Of a DNA stretch of 64,000 nucleotides, positions 1 to 8,148 are shown piece by piece. The position numbers and the translations under genes were made by a program. Position 1 is the first letter of the stretch. Each line of letters begins with the position of its first letter. The stretch is taken from positions 3,100,001-3,164,000 of the forward strand of contig NZ_CP136624.1 of NCBI RefSeq assembly GCF_032917945.1, given 5' to 3'. Origin of the DNA: Bradyrhizobium sp. sBnM-33. GTDB lineage: Bacteria > Pseudomonadota > Alphaproteobacteria > Rhizobiales > Xanthobacteraceae. Under the pieces are notes generated by a model that saw nothing but the letters and a program-made list of their open reading frames with translations, was not told where the DNA came from and did not search any database.

Positions 1-57
1 AGCGGTTTCGCCGAGATCGGGCCGGGTTTGGACATGCGGCGACTCTATCCGAGGTAA
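1..57 (+). CDS. C-terminal end of an unidentified protein (partial)
   Basis: From the first base a reading frame stays open for 18 codons and stops with TAA at 55-57. It would be the tail of a gene that starts left of the window. The peptide is too short to assign, and an open frame of this length at high GC can occur by chance, so this is only a possible gene end. It would converge on the higBA operon. Confidence 0.3.
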   Translation, partial: SGFAEIGPGLDMRRLYPR

Positions 58-66
58 CTGCCGCGG

Positions 67-387
67 TCACGCCGCGCGCGGACGAATCGCCTTCAGATCG
101 CGGTCGATTTCACGCCGCCGCTGCATCAGGTCGTAGTCCATCTGTAAGCCGAGGAAAAATCCTTCCGACAAACCGAAATAGCGCGCCAGCCGCAGGTCGG
201 TGTCGGCAGTAATATCCCGCTTGCCCAATACGATCTCGTTGATTCGACGCGGCGCGACGTGAACTGCGCGCGCCAGTCCGTTCTGACTGAGCCCCATCGG
301 CTTGAGGAACTCTTCCAGTAGGATCTCGCCAGGATGCGGGTTTTGAAGCAACCCGCTCCTAGTCGTGGTAGTCGACGATTTCGACAT
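67..387 (-). CDS. higA: HigA-type antitoxin, XRE-family HTH
   Basis: A 106-residue antidote of a type II toxin-antitoxin system, which binds and neutralises the HigB ribonuclease and represses its own operon. The signature [11 protein letters not shown] near residue 20 is typical of the HigA/VapI antidote family. It is followed by a helix-turn-helix ([29 protein letters not shown]). The ATG at 387 is preferred over more upstream starts because GGAGGA lies just before it on the coding strand. The start sits inside the 3' end of the toxin gene (29-nt overlap), the usual higB-higA order. The frame is intact, in contrast to the toxin gene, so the antitoxin could persist as a repressor even if the toxin is lost. 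Confidence 0.9.
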   Translation of the reverse strand: MSKSSTTTTRSGLLQNPHPGEILLEEFLKPMGLSQNGLARAVHVAPRRINEIVLGKRDITADTDLRLARYFGLSEGFFLGLQMDYDLMQRRREIDRDLKAIRPRAA

Positions 388-610
388 GCGTCGGTCCTCC
401 TTCATGCCAGACAAAGCATATCCGCCACTGGTCATTGATCCGGATCGAATGCTGGCCGTGCCGGTTTGTCTTCAAAGCTTCAAGCCTATTGCCAGGGGGA
501 ACACGCAAATCGGTGAGTACCCGAGCCTGGTTCAAAAGACGAAGCTTCCTCAGCGCGACATTCTGAATATCGGCCGGAAGTCTTCGGCTCCGCCGGCCGG
601 ACCAGATCAA
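359..610 (-). CDS. higB: HigB-like RelE/ParE-superfamily toxin, 5' end frameshifted
   Basis: The readable frame gives 83 residues from a TTG codon. It contains the conserved HigB core: [43 protein letters not shown] and a C-terminal VEIVDYHD. HigB is a ribosome-dependent mRNA endonuclease. The expected N-terminus (M-I-x-S-F-A-D-P-E) is present immediately upstream from an ATG at 644, but in another frame; removing one G from the GG at about 612-613 would join the two. As it stands the first beta strand is not made from the normal start. The TTG start has a GGAG directly abutting it, which is poor spacing for a ribosome site. The gene is therefore either a truncated toxin or a pseudogene; the family assignment is secure. 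Confidence 0.75.
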   Translation of the reverse strand: MIWSGRRSRRLPADIQNVALRKLRLLNQARVLTDLRVPPGNRLEALKTNRHGQHSIRINDQWRICFVWHEGGPTHVEIVDYHD

Positions 611-650
611 CTCCTGCTTCCGGATCGGCGAAGCTTTGAATCATGTCCGG

Positions 651-671
651 CTATAACGCTCTGCGTTATAG
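651..671. promoter_or_regulatory. Inverted repeat upstream of higBA, probable HigA operator
   Basis: CTATAACGC and its exact reverse complement GCGTTATAG are separated by TCT, giving a perfect 9-bp-arm palindrome 7 bp upstream of the higB ATG at 644. HigA-family antitoxins bind such TA-rich palindromes over their own promoter, so autoregulation is inferred. It also lies 46 bp upstream of mutY. Confidence 0.7.
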
Positions 672-716
672 CTTGTAAACTCTGGTCATGGCCCGAATCC
701 GATCTTAAGGTGGGGT

Positions 717-1811
717 GTGCCCGCACTCGCCGCCCGCAAGCAACAGACTGCCACAGAACACAGCGCCTCTCGCCCCGCGCTGCTGCTCGACTGGTACGAC
801 CGTCATCGCCGTCGCTTGCCGTGGCGGGCGGCAGCGGGCGAGCGGGCCGATCCATACCGGGTCTGGCTGTCGGAAATCATGCTGCAGCAGACCGGTGTCA
901 AAACGGTCGGGCCGTATTTCGAGAAATTTCTGGCGCGCTGGCCCGATGTCGCTGCGCTCGGCAGCGCCTCGCTGGATGACGTGCTGCGGATGTGGGCGGG
1001 GCTCGGCTATTACTCGCGGGCGCGCAATCTGCATGCCTGTGCGGTCGCCGTACTGCGCGACCATGGCGGGGTGTTTCCAGATACCGAGGAAGGCCTGCGC
1101 CGATTGCCGGGGATCGGGCCTTACACGGCAAAGGCGATCGCGGCGATCGCCTTCGATATCAGAACCATGCCGGTCGACGGCAATATCGAGCGGGTCGTGT
1201 CGCGGCTTTACGCGGTCGAGGAGCCATTACAGCAGGCCAAGCCGCGCATTCAGGAACTGGCGTTGACGCTGCTGGGTCCCTCGCGTGCCGGCGACAGCGC
1301 GCAAGCCTTGATGGACCTCGGCGCCTCGATCTGCACGCCGAAGAAGCCGGCCTGCGCGCTGTGCCCCTTGAATGATGATTGCGCCGCTCGCCTGCGCGGC
1401 GATCAGGAGACGTTTCCGCGCAAGGCGCCGAAGAAGGCGGGAACGCTGCGCCGCGGGGCCGCCTTCATCGTCACGCGCGGCGATGAACTCCTCGTTCGCA
1501 CTCGGGCGGAAAAGGGTCTGCTCGGCGGCATGACCGAAGTACCTGTTTCGGACTGGCTCGCCGGGCAGGACGATGGGGCGGCGCTCAACCAGGCGCCCGA
1601 ACTCAAGAGCGTGACGCGCTGGCACCGCAAGGCCGGCGTGGTCACCCACGTGTTCACGCATTTTCCGCTGGAGCTTGTGATCTATACCGCTGATGTAGCC
1701 GCGCGCACGCGGGCGCCGGCGGGCATGCGCTGGGTGCCGATTGCAACGCTCGCCGACGAGGCGTTGCCCAACGTGATGCGCAAGGTCATCGCGCACGGGC
1801 TGGACATTTGA
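717..1811 (+). CDS. mutY: A/G-specific adenine DNA glycosylase MutY
   Basis: This 364-residue enzyme removes adenine mispaired with 8-oxoguanine or guanine and belongs to the GO base-excision repair system. The N-terminal HhH-GPD domain contains SEIMLQQT with catalytic Glu53, the hairpin LPGIGPYTA at about 130-138, and VDGNIERV with catalytic Asp154. The [4Fe-4S] cluster ligands are complete: C206-x6-C213-x2-C216-x5-C222. The C-terminal third (from about 240) is the Nudix-like 8-oxoG recognition domain, with the FTHFPLEL stretch typical of MutY. The start is GTG, with AAGG a few bases upstream. It stands alone, divergent from higBA. Confidence 0.95.
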   Translation: MPALAARKQQTATEHSASRPALLLDWYDRHRRRLPWRAAAGERADPYRVWLSEIMLQQTGVKTVGPYFEKFLARWPDVAALGSASLDDVLRMWAGLGYYSRARNLHACAVAVLRDHGGVFPDTEEGLRRLPGIGPYTAKAIAAIAFDIRTMPVDGNIERVVSRLYAVEEPLQQAKPRIQELALTLLGPSRAGDSAQALMDLGASICTPKKPACALCPLNDDCAARLRGDQETFPRKAPKKAGTLRRGAAFIVTRGDELLVRTRAEKGLLGGMTEVPVSDWLAGQDDGAALNQAPELKSVTRWHRKAGVVTHVFTHFPLELVIYTADVAARTRAPAGMRWVPIATLADEALPNVMRKVIAHGLDI

Positions 1812-1886
1812 AGATGCGAGGCTTCCCGCTGCTGACACCATGCTGGCAGTAGGGCTGCGTTAGGAAGGAGCCTCACGGAGGTTCCA

Positions 1887-2339
1887 ATGATCGCGACTGC
1901 TCTCGATAATCTTAACCTACCGCCGTCTTCCAAACTGCTCGGCTGGCGCCTGCTCGACGCACGTCCGAACGACGGCTGGATCCGCATCGGTTTCGACGGC
2001 AAGCGGGATTTCTGTAACCCGGCCGGTTTCGTGCAGGGCGGCATTCTCTCGGCGATGCTCGACGACACGATGGGGCCTGCGGTGTTCGCCATGACCGAGG
2101 GAAGACTCTACACGGCAACCATCACCATGACCGTAAACTTTCTGGCGCCGGCTAGGCCAGGGACGATTGTCGGCGAGGCCAAAGTCACGCAGCTCGGCAA
2201 GACCGTCGCATTCGTGGAGGGACGGCTGATGGCCGAGGATGGCACCGTGCTGGCGACGGCCACAACCAGCGCGCGGCTCGTCGAGACGGCGAAGGCGATT
2301 GCCTCGGCTAGATCGCAGCCCGCGGCGATTCCCGCATAA
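1887..2339 (+). CDS. PaaI-family hotdog thioesterase
   Basis: A 150-residue single-domain hotdog-fold protein related to PaaI/YdiI acyl-CoA thioesterases. It carries the family core NPAGFVQGGILSAMLDDTMG, in which the asparagine, the QGG turn and the acidic residue line the active site. A later TMTVNFLAPARPG beta-hairpin and the ATATTSARL ending are also typical. These enzymes hydrolyse aromatic or short acyl-CoA thioesters; the substrate here cannot be read from sequence. GGAGG is placed just before the ATG. Its 3' end overlaps the convergent flavin monooxygenase gene by 32 nt. Confidence 0.88.
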   Translation: MIATALDNLNLPPSSKLLGWRLLDARPNDGWIRIGFDGKRDFCNPAGFVQGGILSAMLDDTMGPAVFAMTEGRLYTATITMTVNFLAPARPGTIVGEAKVTQLGKTVAFVEGRLMAEDGTVLATATTSARLVETAKAIASARSQPAAIPA

Positions 2340-3594
2340 CCTGAACGATCGGCGGTTTGGCGTTGAGCCCCTCGACCTGGAAGCCGGCAACGCGCTTGTA
2401 GTTGGCGGCGATGTCTTCCAGCTCTTGCAGTGAGAGCACATCGGTTACGACGTTATAGCCGTTCGGCGCGCGTTCCTCGACCATCTGCATCACCTGCTCG
2501 GGGCCGTTGCGGCGGTTGAGCATCACGAGGTCGGTCGTTGCCGGGCGGCGTTCCGCTTCATAAGCCACGAGCGCAGCATTGGTCGGGCCGTGCGCAAGGA
2601 TTTCGCGGGTGATGACGCGCGCGTCCAGAATTGCCTGCGAGGCACCGTTGGAACCGATCGGGTACATCGGGTGCGCGGCGTCGCCCATCAGCGTGACCCG
2701 GCCGAACGTCCATTGCGGGATCGGATCGCGATCGACCAGCGGATATTCGTAGGCGTGCGGGCAGTTCTCGATCAGGCCGGGTACGTCGAGCCAGTCGAAC
2801 TTCCAGTCCTTGAACCAGGGCAGAAATTCTTCGAGTTTTGCGGTGCGGTTATAGTCCTCACGCCGCCACTGATAGGTCGGCGGCATGTGCCGCTCGGCCA
2901 CCCAGTTGATCCTGAATTTGCCGGCGCTGTCGGCCTGCTTCGAAATCGGATAGCAGACGAATTTCAGGATCTCGTGGCCGGCCATAATCATGGTGCGGCC
3001 CGACAGGAAGGCGTCGCTGTCGGTGATGCCGCGCCACAGGATGCGTCCATTCCAGATCGGCGGGCCTTCGTTGGGATAGAGCTTTTCCCGGACCGCCGAA
3101 TGGATGCCGTCGGCCGCGATCAATAGCGCGCCGTCGTGAGCGCCTTTCGATTTGCCGGTCGCCTTGTCGATGAATTCGGCGCGAACGCCATTCTCCGTTT
3201 CGGTCCAGCCGGAGAGGTGGTGGCTGGTCAGGATGTTCGCTCTTCCCAGCCGCTCGATCGCGGCGTCGAGCAAAATCTGCTGCAGCGTGCCGCGGTGAAT
3301 CGAGAATTGCGGCCATTTGTAACCGGCCTCGATGCCGCGCGGCTCACTCCAGATCGGCTTGCCGTGCTTGGAGAAATACGCGAGTTCCTTGGTGCGGACA
3401 GCGGCGGCATCAAGCACATCATGCAGGCCGAGTTCGATCAGCTCGCGCACCGCATGTGGCAGCACATTGATGCCGACGCCGAGCGGCCGCAGTTCGGGCA
3501 CGCTTTCAAATACTTTGGCCGCGACGCCGATCTGGTGCAGGCTGAGCGCCAGCGTCAGCCCGCCGATGCCGCCGCCTGCGATGAGAACAGTCAT
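2308..3594 (-). CDS. FAD-dependent aromatic-type monooxygenase
   Basis: A 428-residue class A flavoprotein monooxygenase of the UbiH/salicylate-hydroxylase group. Residues 1-30 form the FAD-binding Rossmann motif (TVLIAGGGIGGLTLALSLH). A DG motif (LLIAADGIHSAVR) and the GD motif (LMGDAAHPMYPIGSNGASQ) bind flavin ribityl and phosphate groups. Such enzymes use NAD(P)H and oxygen to hydroxylate an aromatic or heterocyclic substrate, which is not identifiable here. The ATG at 3594 was chosen because the motif begins at once; longer upstream readings have no flavoprotein character. An NTF2-like gene lies 88 bp upstream on the same strand, suggesting co-transcription. Confidence 0.88.
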   Translation of the reverse strand: MTVLIAGGGIGGLTLALSLHQIGVAAKVFESVPELRPLGVGINVLPHAVRELIELGLHDVLDAAAVRTKELAYFSKHGKPIWSEPRGIEAGYKWPQFSIHRGTLQQILLDAAIERLGRANILTSHHLSGWTETENGVRAEFIDKATGKSKGAHDGALLIAADGIHSAVREKLYPNEGPPIWNGRILWRGITDSDAFLSGRTMIMAGHEILKFVCYPISKQADSAGKFRINWVAERHMPPTYQWRREDYNRTAKLEEFLPWFKDWKFDWLDVPGLIENCPHAYEYPLVDRDPIPQWTFGRVTLMGDAAHPMYPIGSNGASQAILDARVITREILAHGPTNAALVAYEAERRPATTDLVMLNRRNGPEQVMQMVEERAPNGYNVVTDVLSLQELEDIAANYKRVAGFQVEGLNAKPPIVQVMRESPRAAI

Positions 3595-3682
3595 GGTACG
3601 CCCCTGTTGCTTCCCGGGCGTCATGGCATGAGGGGCTGCAGGGGGCAACTGCGAAGGTCCCGGCAGACGCAGTCCCGGTAGC

Positions 3683-4057
3683 TTACGGGAGAGGAGGGGC
3701 CGGGCCGAAGAACCCGACGATCTTGACCAGCCGACCGTCGCGACCGATCTCGCCGAAGTCGATTGAAATATCGCCATAGGTTCCGTCCGCGCGCACCAGG
3801 CGCCAGAGGAAGCGAACCATGTCGTGATGGATATCGATGCCGCTCATGAACTCCAGCCGCGCGCCGGGCCGGCTGGCCAGCACCTCACCGATCTTCGTCG
3901 CCAACGTGTCACGTCCGGCCAGGGAGACGTTCGGATCGAGATAGACGCCACCGTCGCTCCAGCATTGCTCGAGCAAGGCGTGTCTGGCCGTATCGTCCGG
4001 CTCGTTCCACGCCGCCATATACTGCGTCAGGACCTTCTCGATTGCGTTCTTGTCCAT
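3683..4057 (-). CDS. NTF2/SnoaL-like small protein
   Basis: A 124-residue protein with the cone-shaped NTF2/SnoaL pattern: an N-terminal helix (IEKVLTQYMAAWNEPD), the W-x-D-G-V-Y-L-D-P element near residue 40, and a series of strands ending in KIVGFFGPAPPLP. Family members act as small isomerases, hydratases or ligand-binding proteins. The ATG at 4057 gives the usual family length. It is divergent from the MmyB-type regulator at 4174 and is followed by the flavin monooxygenase, which makes an accessory role in that oxidation plausible but unproven. Confidence 0.75.
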   Translation of the reverse strand: MDKNAIEKVLTQYMAAWNEPDDTARHALLEQCWSDGGVYLDPNVSLAGRDTLATKIGEVLASRPGARLEFMSGIDIHHDMVRFLWRLVRADGTYGDISIDFGEIGRDGRLVKIVGFFGPAPPLP

Positions 4058-4173
4058 CGATGCTCCCCACGAACTTCGGTCTCTAGGGGTCTTACTCTGC
4101 AAGCAATTTGCCGGGCTGGTCACTTACATCCGAGGTAATTGCCGTTCTGAGGCGATGGTCTAGATTGTCCGGC

Positions 4174-5034
4174 ATGGGCGCTCCAGGCACGAACTCGCAC
4201 GAAATCCCGGCTGGACATTTCAGCCGCCTGTTGAAGCACTGGCGAAGCGTTCGCCGGCTGACCCAGATCGAACTGGCGGCCGACGCCAACGTGTCCGCCC
4301 GGCATCTGTGCTTTCTGGAGACCGGCCGCTCGCAGCCGAGCCGCGAGATGGTGCAGTTGCTCGGCAGCGCGCTCGACCTGCCGCTCGAGGAGCGGAATGC
4401 CCTGCATGTCGCGGCGGGCTTTGTGCCGCCCTATGGCGACAAGGGTCTGGCGGCCGAAAATCTGCAGCCGGTGCGGCAGGCGCTGGATTTCATTCTGCGA
4501 CAGCAGGAGCCCTATCCGGGGATCGTGATCGACGGGCACTGGGACGTTCGCATCCGCAATCAGGCCTCAGCGCGCCTGCTCAAGCCGTTTCGCGATTCGT
4601 ACGAAATGGAAAACTCCCTTGCGGACAATGCCATGCACGTCGTTTTTCATCCCAAGGGCCTGCGGCAGTTCATGCTGAACTGGGACGAGTTCGCGCGGCA
4701 GTTGATCCAGATCCTGCATCGCGACGTCGCGCAAGGCAGCCGGCCCGCGGCGCAACTGCTTGATGAAATCATGGCCTATCCCGGGCTGTCCGCCGAATGG
4801 CGGCTGCCGCGTCATCCGCAGGCGGCTTCACCGGTCATGACGATGCAACTCGCCAAGGGCGACTATCGCCTGGCTTTCTTTTCGACCTTCACGACGCTGG
4901 CCATGCCGACGGACGCGGCGCTGCAGCAGATCAAGATCGAATGCTTCTTTCCGGCTGACAATGCGACCGCCGAGAAGGCGCGCCAGATGGCCCTTCAAGT
5001 TCCAGGAGATAGAAATGCAATATGCCCTGCGTGA
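4174..5034 (+). CDS. XRE-family regulator with MmyB-like ligand-binding domain
   Basis: A 286-residue transcription factor. Residues 15-70 are a Cro/C1-type HTH (RLTQIELAADANVSARHLCFLETGRSQPS). The remainder matches the MmyB-like sensor domain (QEPYPGIVIDGHWDVRIRNQA, then an ending rich in FFSTFTTLAMPTDA). Members of this architecture sense small hydrophobic ligands and regulate neighbouring redox or secondary-metabolism genes. The ATG at 4174 opens directly into the conserved N-terminus. It is divergent from the NTF2-like/monooxygenase pair and overlaps the next gene by 20 nt, so it probably controls one or both. Confidence 0.85.
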   Translation: MGAPGTNSHEIPAGHFSRLLKHWRSVRRLTQIELAADANVSARHLCFLETGRSQPSREMVQLLGSALDLPLEERNALHVAAGFVPPYGDKGLAAENLQPVRQALDFILRQQEPYPGIVIDGHWDVRIRNQASARLLKPFRDSYEMENSLADNAMHVVFHPKGLRQFMLNWDEFARQLIQILHRDVAQGSRPAAQLLDEIMAYPGLSAEWRLPRHPQAASPVMTMQLAKGDYRLAFFSTFTTLAMPTDAALQQIKIECFFPADNATAEKARQMALQVPGDRNAICPA

Positions 5035-5491
5035 TCATCAATCGGTCGCGACAATGGAGGAACTGCGCGCATTGAACGCCCGCTTCATCCATAATTTCGT
5101 CACCTGCGACGTGCCTTCGCACGACGCCATTCTGCATCCCTGCTTCATCAATATCTGGCCGACAGGCCAGCGATGGGATCGTGCGACCTATCTCAAATAT
5201 TGGGCGACGGCCTTTGACCCTAAGGTCATCGTCTATTGGGACGTCCGGGATGAACTCATCACGGTCGTGGGAGACGTGGCGCTTGTGCGTTCCACCAACA
5301 AGCACACCCGCCGCCGCGATGGCAATGAAGTGACGGGGATGACCACCTATAGCGACACATATCTGTTCGAGAACGGCGCGTGGAAATGCATTCAGGCCCA
5401 GCTCACGGCGGTGGCGCCCGAGCATTATCCCGCTGACGACACGATCGTCAGCGTTTATATCGAGGGTAAGCTGCAGCCGCGGGTGAGCTAA
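5015..5491 (+). CDS. NTF2/SnoaL-like protein coupled to the MmyB regulator
   Basis: A 158-residue NTF2-like protein beginning MQYALRDHQSV, with the family features F-x-H-x-F near residue 25, an I-W-P-T-G-x-x-W-D element, and strand pairs ending WKCIQAQLTAVAP. An AGGAGAT ribosome site lies inside the end of the preceding regulator gene, so translation is coupled to it. No catalytic residue can be assigned with confidence; it may act on or bind the regulator's ligand. Confidence 0.75.
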   Translation: MQYALRDHQSVATMEELRALNARFIHNFVTCDVPSHDAILHPCFINIWPTGQRWDRATYLKYWATAFDPKVIVYWDVRDELITVVGDVALVRSTNKHTRRRDGNEVTGMTTYSDTYLFENGAWKCIQAQLTAVAPEHYPADDTIVSVYIEGKLQPRVS

Positions 5492-5575
5492 GCGCCAAAA
5501 GGGGGTCTCCACCTACTGGGGTGGACGGCGCAAGGGCATGCAGTTAACGTTCCGGCTTTCTCCGTGAGGACCGCC

Positions 5576-6193
5576 ATGTTCAAGCTCTACTACGCCCCCG
5601 GCACCTGCGCACTCGCATCGCATATCGCGCTGGAAGAGGTCGGCGCGCCCTACACCGCCGAACGGCTGAATTTCAAGAACAACCAGCAGAACAGTCCGGA
5701 TTACCTCAAGATCAACCCCAAGGGCCGGGTGCCCGCCCTGGTGACGGAAAGTGGGGTGCTGACCGAGACGCCGGCGATCCTTGCGTTCATTGCGCAGAGC
5801 TTTCCGAACGCGAACCTAGTGCCGCAGGATCCGTTTGCTTTCGCGCAGGTGCAGTCGATCAACAGCTATCTCTGTTCCACTGTGCATGTCGCACACGCCC
5901 ACAAGATGCGCGGGGCGCGCTGGGCGACCGAGGAGACCTCGTTCGCCGACATGAAGCGCAAGGTACCGGAGACGATGACGGCATGCTTTACCCTGATCGA
6001 GCGCGACATGCTCAGGGGACCCTGGGTGATGGGCGAGCAATACACGATCTGCGATCCCTATCTCTACACCATCTCGGGCTGGCTGGAGGGCGACAGCGTC
6101 GATCTATCCAAGCTTCCGAAGGTCGTCGCGCATCGCAAGCGGATGGAAGAGCGGCCGGCGGTAGCAACGGTGCTGGCCGAGGAGAAGACTTGA
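5576..6193 (+). CDS. Glutathione S-transferase, beta-class-like
   Basis: A 205-residue cytosolic GST. The N-terminal thioredoxin fold begins FKLYYAPGTCALASHIALEE, where Cys11 matches the conserved cysteine of bacterial beta-class GSTs. NPKGRVPALV carries the cis-proline and E-T-P-A-I-L is the glutathione gamma-glutamyl contact. The C-terminal helical domain contains the VMGEQYTICDPYLY motif. It conjugates glutathione to electrophiles or acts as a peroxidase; the substrate is unknown. The ATG at 5576 gives the standard family start. Confidence 0.9.
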   Translation: MFKLYYAPGTCALASHIALEEVGAPYTAERLNFKNNQQNSPDYLKINPKGRVPALVTESGVLTETPAILAFIAQSFPNANLVPQDPFAFAQVQSINSYLCSTVHVAHAHKMRGARWATEETSFADMKRKVPETMTACFTLIERDMLRGPWVMGEQYTICDPYLYTISGWLEGDSVDLSKLPKVVAHRKRMEERPAVATVLAEEKT

Positions 6194-6210
6194 GATCATA
6201 TGTCAGCTCG

Positions 6211-6307
6211 TAGGGTGGGCAAGGCGCGTTTGCGCCGTGCCCACCATGTATCCCCAAATCATCAATGAGGATGGTGGGCACGCTTCGCTTTGCCCACGCT
6301 ACGCTAC
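6211..6307. repeat. Intergenic palindromic repeat, GGTGGGC family
   Basis: Two adjacent hairpin units built from TAGGGTGGGCA and its complement TGCCCACC. Relatives of the same unit occur at 48903-48984 and 57997-58026. It sits between the GST and Imm8 genes and may work as a transcript-end structure for both. Confidence 0.75.
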
Positions 6308-6678
6308 CACGCGGGTGGTGGCGCCCGGTAGGGACCGTAGTCTTCAAATTCCCATTTTCCGAGACGAGCCAACTTTTCTGCCAAAGCACTCCAGGTCGGG
6401 GCTTCACCGCAGCTTTCACAATATTCCCGAATGAATCTTTCCAACTGCGTGTAATCGAAGTCTCGAACGAACAGGTAATGCCGTCCCATTTTGAAGTCTT
6501 CGCGGATGTTGGAAGCAAACCATTCGGGTGTGCAGAGCATGAAATCGAATGACTCGTGACCTTGTTGGCCAGCAGGTCCGATCATTGCCATAACTAAGAT
6601 CCCGAATTGTCCGGTCGGCGCGAAATCCTTCAAGGGATCTGCATCGGGACTGAACAGGGATTTCAATTCAGCTCGCAT
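6304..6678 (-). CDS. Imm8-family immunity protein (orphan)
   Basis: A 124-residue protein matching the polymorphic-toxin immunity family Imm8: an N-terminal MRAELKSLFSPD, the F-G-I-L-V-M-A-M-I-G-P-x-G-x-x-G-x-E-S-F-D-F core, C-T-P-E-W, and R-D-F-D-Y with a tryptophan-containing helix. Members protect against contact-dependent or secreted toxins. No toxin, Rhs/CDI scaffold or secretion gene is beside it, so it stands alone between a GST and a LysR regulator. It could be a resistance gene kept against toxins of neighbouring cells. Confidence 0.8.
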   Translation of the reverse strand: MRAELKSLFSPDADPLKDFAPTGQFGILVMAMIGPAGQQGHESFDFMLCTPEWFASNIREDFKMGRHYLFVRDFDYTQLERFIREYCESCGEAPTWSALAEKLARLGKWEFEDYGPYRAPPPAW

Positions 6679-6690
6679 CTTGTTTTTCCA

Positions 6691-7623
6691 CTACGCTGAT
6701 CGCGGTGTAGACCGATTGCCGCGCTGCATCTCGCGCCCGATGCCGAGCATGATATTGCGCAGCCAGATCGAGCCGGGGTCCATCTGGACCCGGGTTGGGT
6801 AGAACATGAACTGCTCGTCGATCCCGGGATCGAGCGGTGGCGCGACGGTTGCTAGCGACAATTGCCTGGACAGCGCGCCGATCAGGCGGCGCGGCACGAA
6901 GGCGACGAGATCGGAGCGCGCGGCGACATGAAGCGCCTCGAGATAGCCGGGCACGACCAGCGCGATCCGCCGTTCGATGCCCTTGGGGCGCAACCACATG
7001 TCGATCAGGTCCTCGCTTTGGCCGCGGATCACGACCGCGACATGGCGCGCGTCGAGAAAGGCCTCGATCCGCTTCAGCCGCGCGCCGGCGGGATGACCGC
7101 GCCGAACCGCTAGAGCATCGCTGTCGGTATAGAGCCGTTGCCGGTGGAAGCCGGTGAAGGCGTTTCCGATCGAGATCACGAGATCGATAGTGCGGGCGAA
7201 CTCCGCGGTGAAGATCGCAGGACCCCGCCATGGCACCACGTCGATCCGGACGTTCGGCGCGACTTTCGTTATTTTTTCCATCAGCGGCGGCATCAGAAGC
7301 TCGACGGCGAGATCGGGCATCATCAGGCGAAACTGGCGCTCGCTCCTCGCGGCATCGAACTCATCGGCGACGAACAGCGAGCGCACCTGGTCGAGCGCCT
7401 GCGCGAGAGGCGCGCGTAAGGCTTGCGCGCGCGGCGTCAGCTCCATGCGGCTGCCGGTTCGAACCAGCAGCGGATCGCCGATCAGGTCGCGCAGCCGCTG
7501 CAGCGCGTGGCTCGCCGCCGGTTGCGACAGCCCGATCCGCATCGCGGCGCGGCTGACGCTGGCTTCGCTCAAGAGCGCGTCGAGCGCCACCAGCAGATTG
7601 AGGTCAAGCGAATTCAAATTCAT
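6691..7623 (-). CDS. LysR-family transcriptional regulator
   Basis: A 310-residue LysR regulator, NodD/LinR-like in its N-terminus (LNSLDLNLLVALDALL, then ASVSRAAMRIGLSQPAASHALQRLR as the HTH). A periplasmic-binding-protein-like effector domain follows from about residue 95. The ATG at 7623 is chosen; an in-frame ATG 18 nt upstream is also possible. It is divergent from an NTF2-like gene 89 bp away, the usual arrangement for a LysR protein and its main target. Confidence 0.9.
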   Translation of the reverse strand: MNLNSLDLNLLVALDALLSEASVSRAAMRIGLSQPAASHALQRLRDLIGDPLLVRTGSRMELTPRAQALRAPLAQALDQVRSLFVADEFDAARSERQFRLMMPDLAVELLMPPLMEKITKVAPNVRIDVVPWRGPAIFTAEFARTIDLVISIGNAFTGFHRQRLYTDSDALAVRRGHPAGARLKRIEAFLDARHVAVVIRGQSEDLIDMWLRPKGIERRIALVVPGYLEALHVAARSDLVAFVPRRLIGALSRQLSLATVAPPLDPGIDEQFMFYPTRVQMDPGSIWLRNIMLGIGREMQRGNRSTPRSA

Positions 7624-7663
7624 AGAATGAATATATATCATATTCTCTATTGATTGGAAGAAT
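7622..7663. promoter_or_regulatory. AT-rich dyads between the LysR gene and its divergent neighbour
   Basis: The otherwise GC-rich window turns AT-rich here. ATAGAAT at 7622-7628 is mirrored by ATTCTCTAT at 7642-7650, and ATTCT at 7642-7646 by AGAAT at 7659-7663. Such nested dyads in a divergent LysR intergenic region fit LysR binding boxes. Direct evidence is only the symmetry and position. Confidence 0.4.
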
Positions 7664-7712
7664 GCTGCGCGGCGCGCGATGATCCCGACATCGGATCAAA
7701 GGAGAAGCCGCG

Positions 7713-8144
7713 ATGAGCGCAGCAGCGAACAAGAAACTAGTGCAGCAGGTCTATACGGATTCCGCCAACCGGAGCGGGACGACATTTCTCGATAACCTTG
7801 CCGAGGACGCGACCTGGATCGTCACCGGGCAATATTCGTGGTCACACGAGTTCAAGGGGCGTGAGGCGATCAATAGCGGACTGATGGGCCATTTCCGCTC
7901 GTTCTTCGCGGTACGCCCGCGCACGGTGGCGTTCAACTTCATCGCGGAAGGTGATTACGTCGTGGTCGAAGCACGCGGCGATAACGTCACCAAGGACGGG
8001 GTTCGATACGACAATCAATACTGCATGGTCTGGCGCATCGAGGACGGCAAGATCAAGGAGATCAAGGAATACTGCGACTCCGCGCTGGTCGAGCGTGTGC
8101 TCGGGCCGTTTCCGGCAGAACGAAAACTCGCCGCAGTGGTTTAA
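7713..8144 (+). CDS. NTF2/SnoaL-like protein under divergent LysR control
   Basis: A 143-residue SnoaL-like protein: N-terminal helix (NKKLVQQVYTDSANR), D-A-T-W-I-V-T-G element, F-K-G-R-E-A-I, and a final strand YCMVWRIEDGKIKEIKEYCDS characteristic of the family. It is the third NTF2-like protein within 4.5 kb. Possible roles are a small hydrolase, isomerase or carrier. AAGGAG precedes the ATG at good spacing. Confidence 0.8.
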   Translation: MSAAANKKLVQQVYTDSANRSGTTFLDNLAEDATWIVTGQYSWSHEFKGREAINSGLMGHFRSFFAVRPRTVAFNFIAEGDYVVVEARGDNVTKDGVRYDNQYCMVWRIEDGKIKEIKEYCDSALVERVLGPFPAERKLAAVV

Positions 8145-8148
8145 GCGA

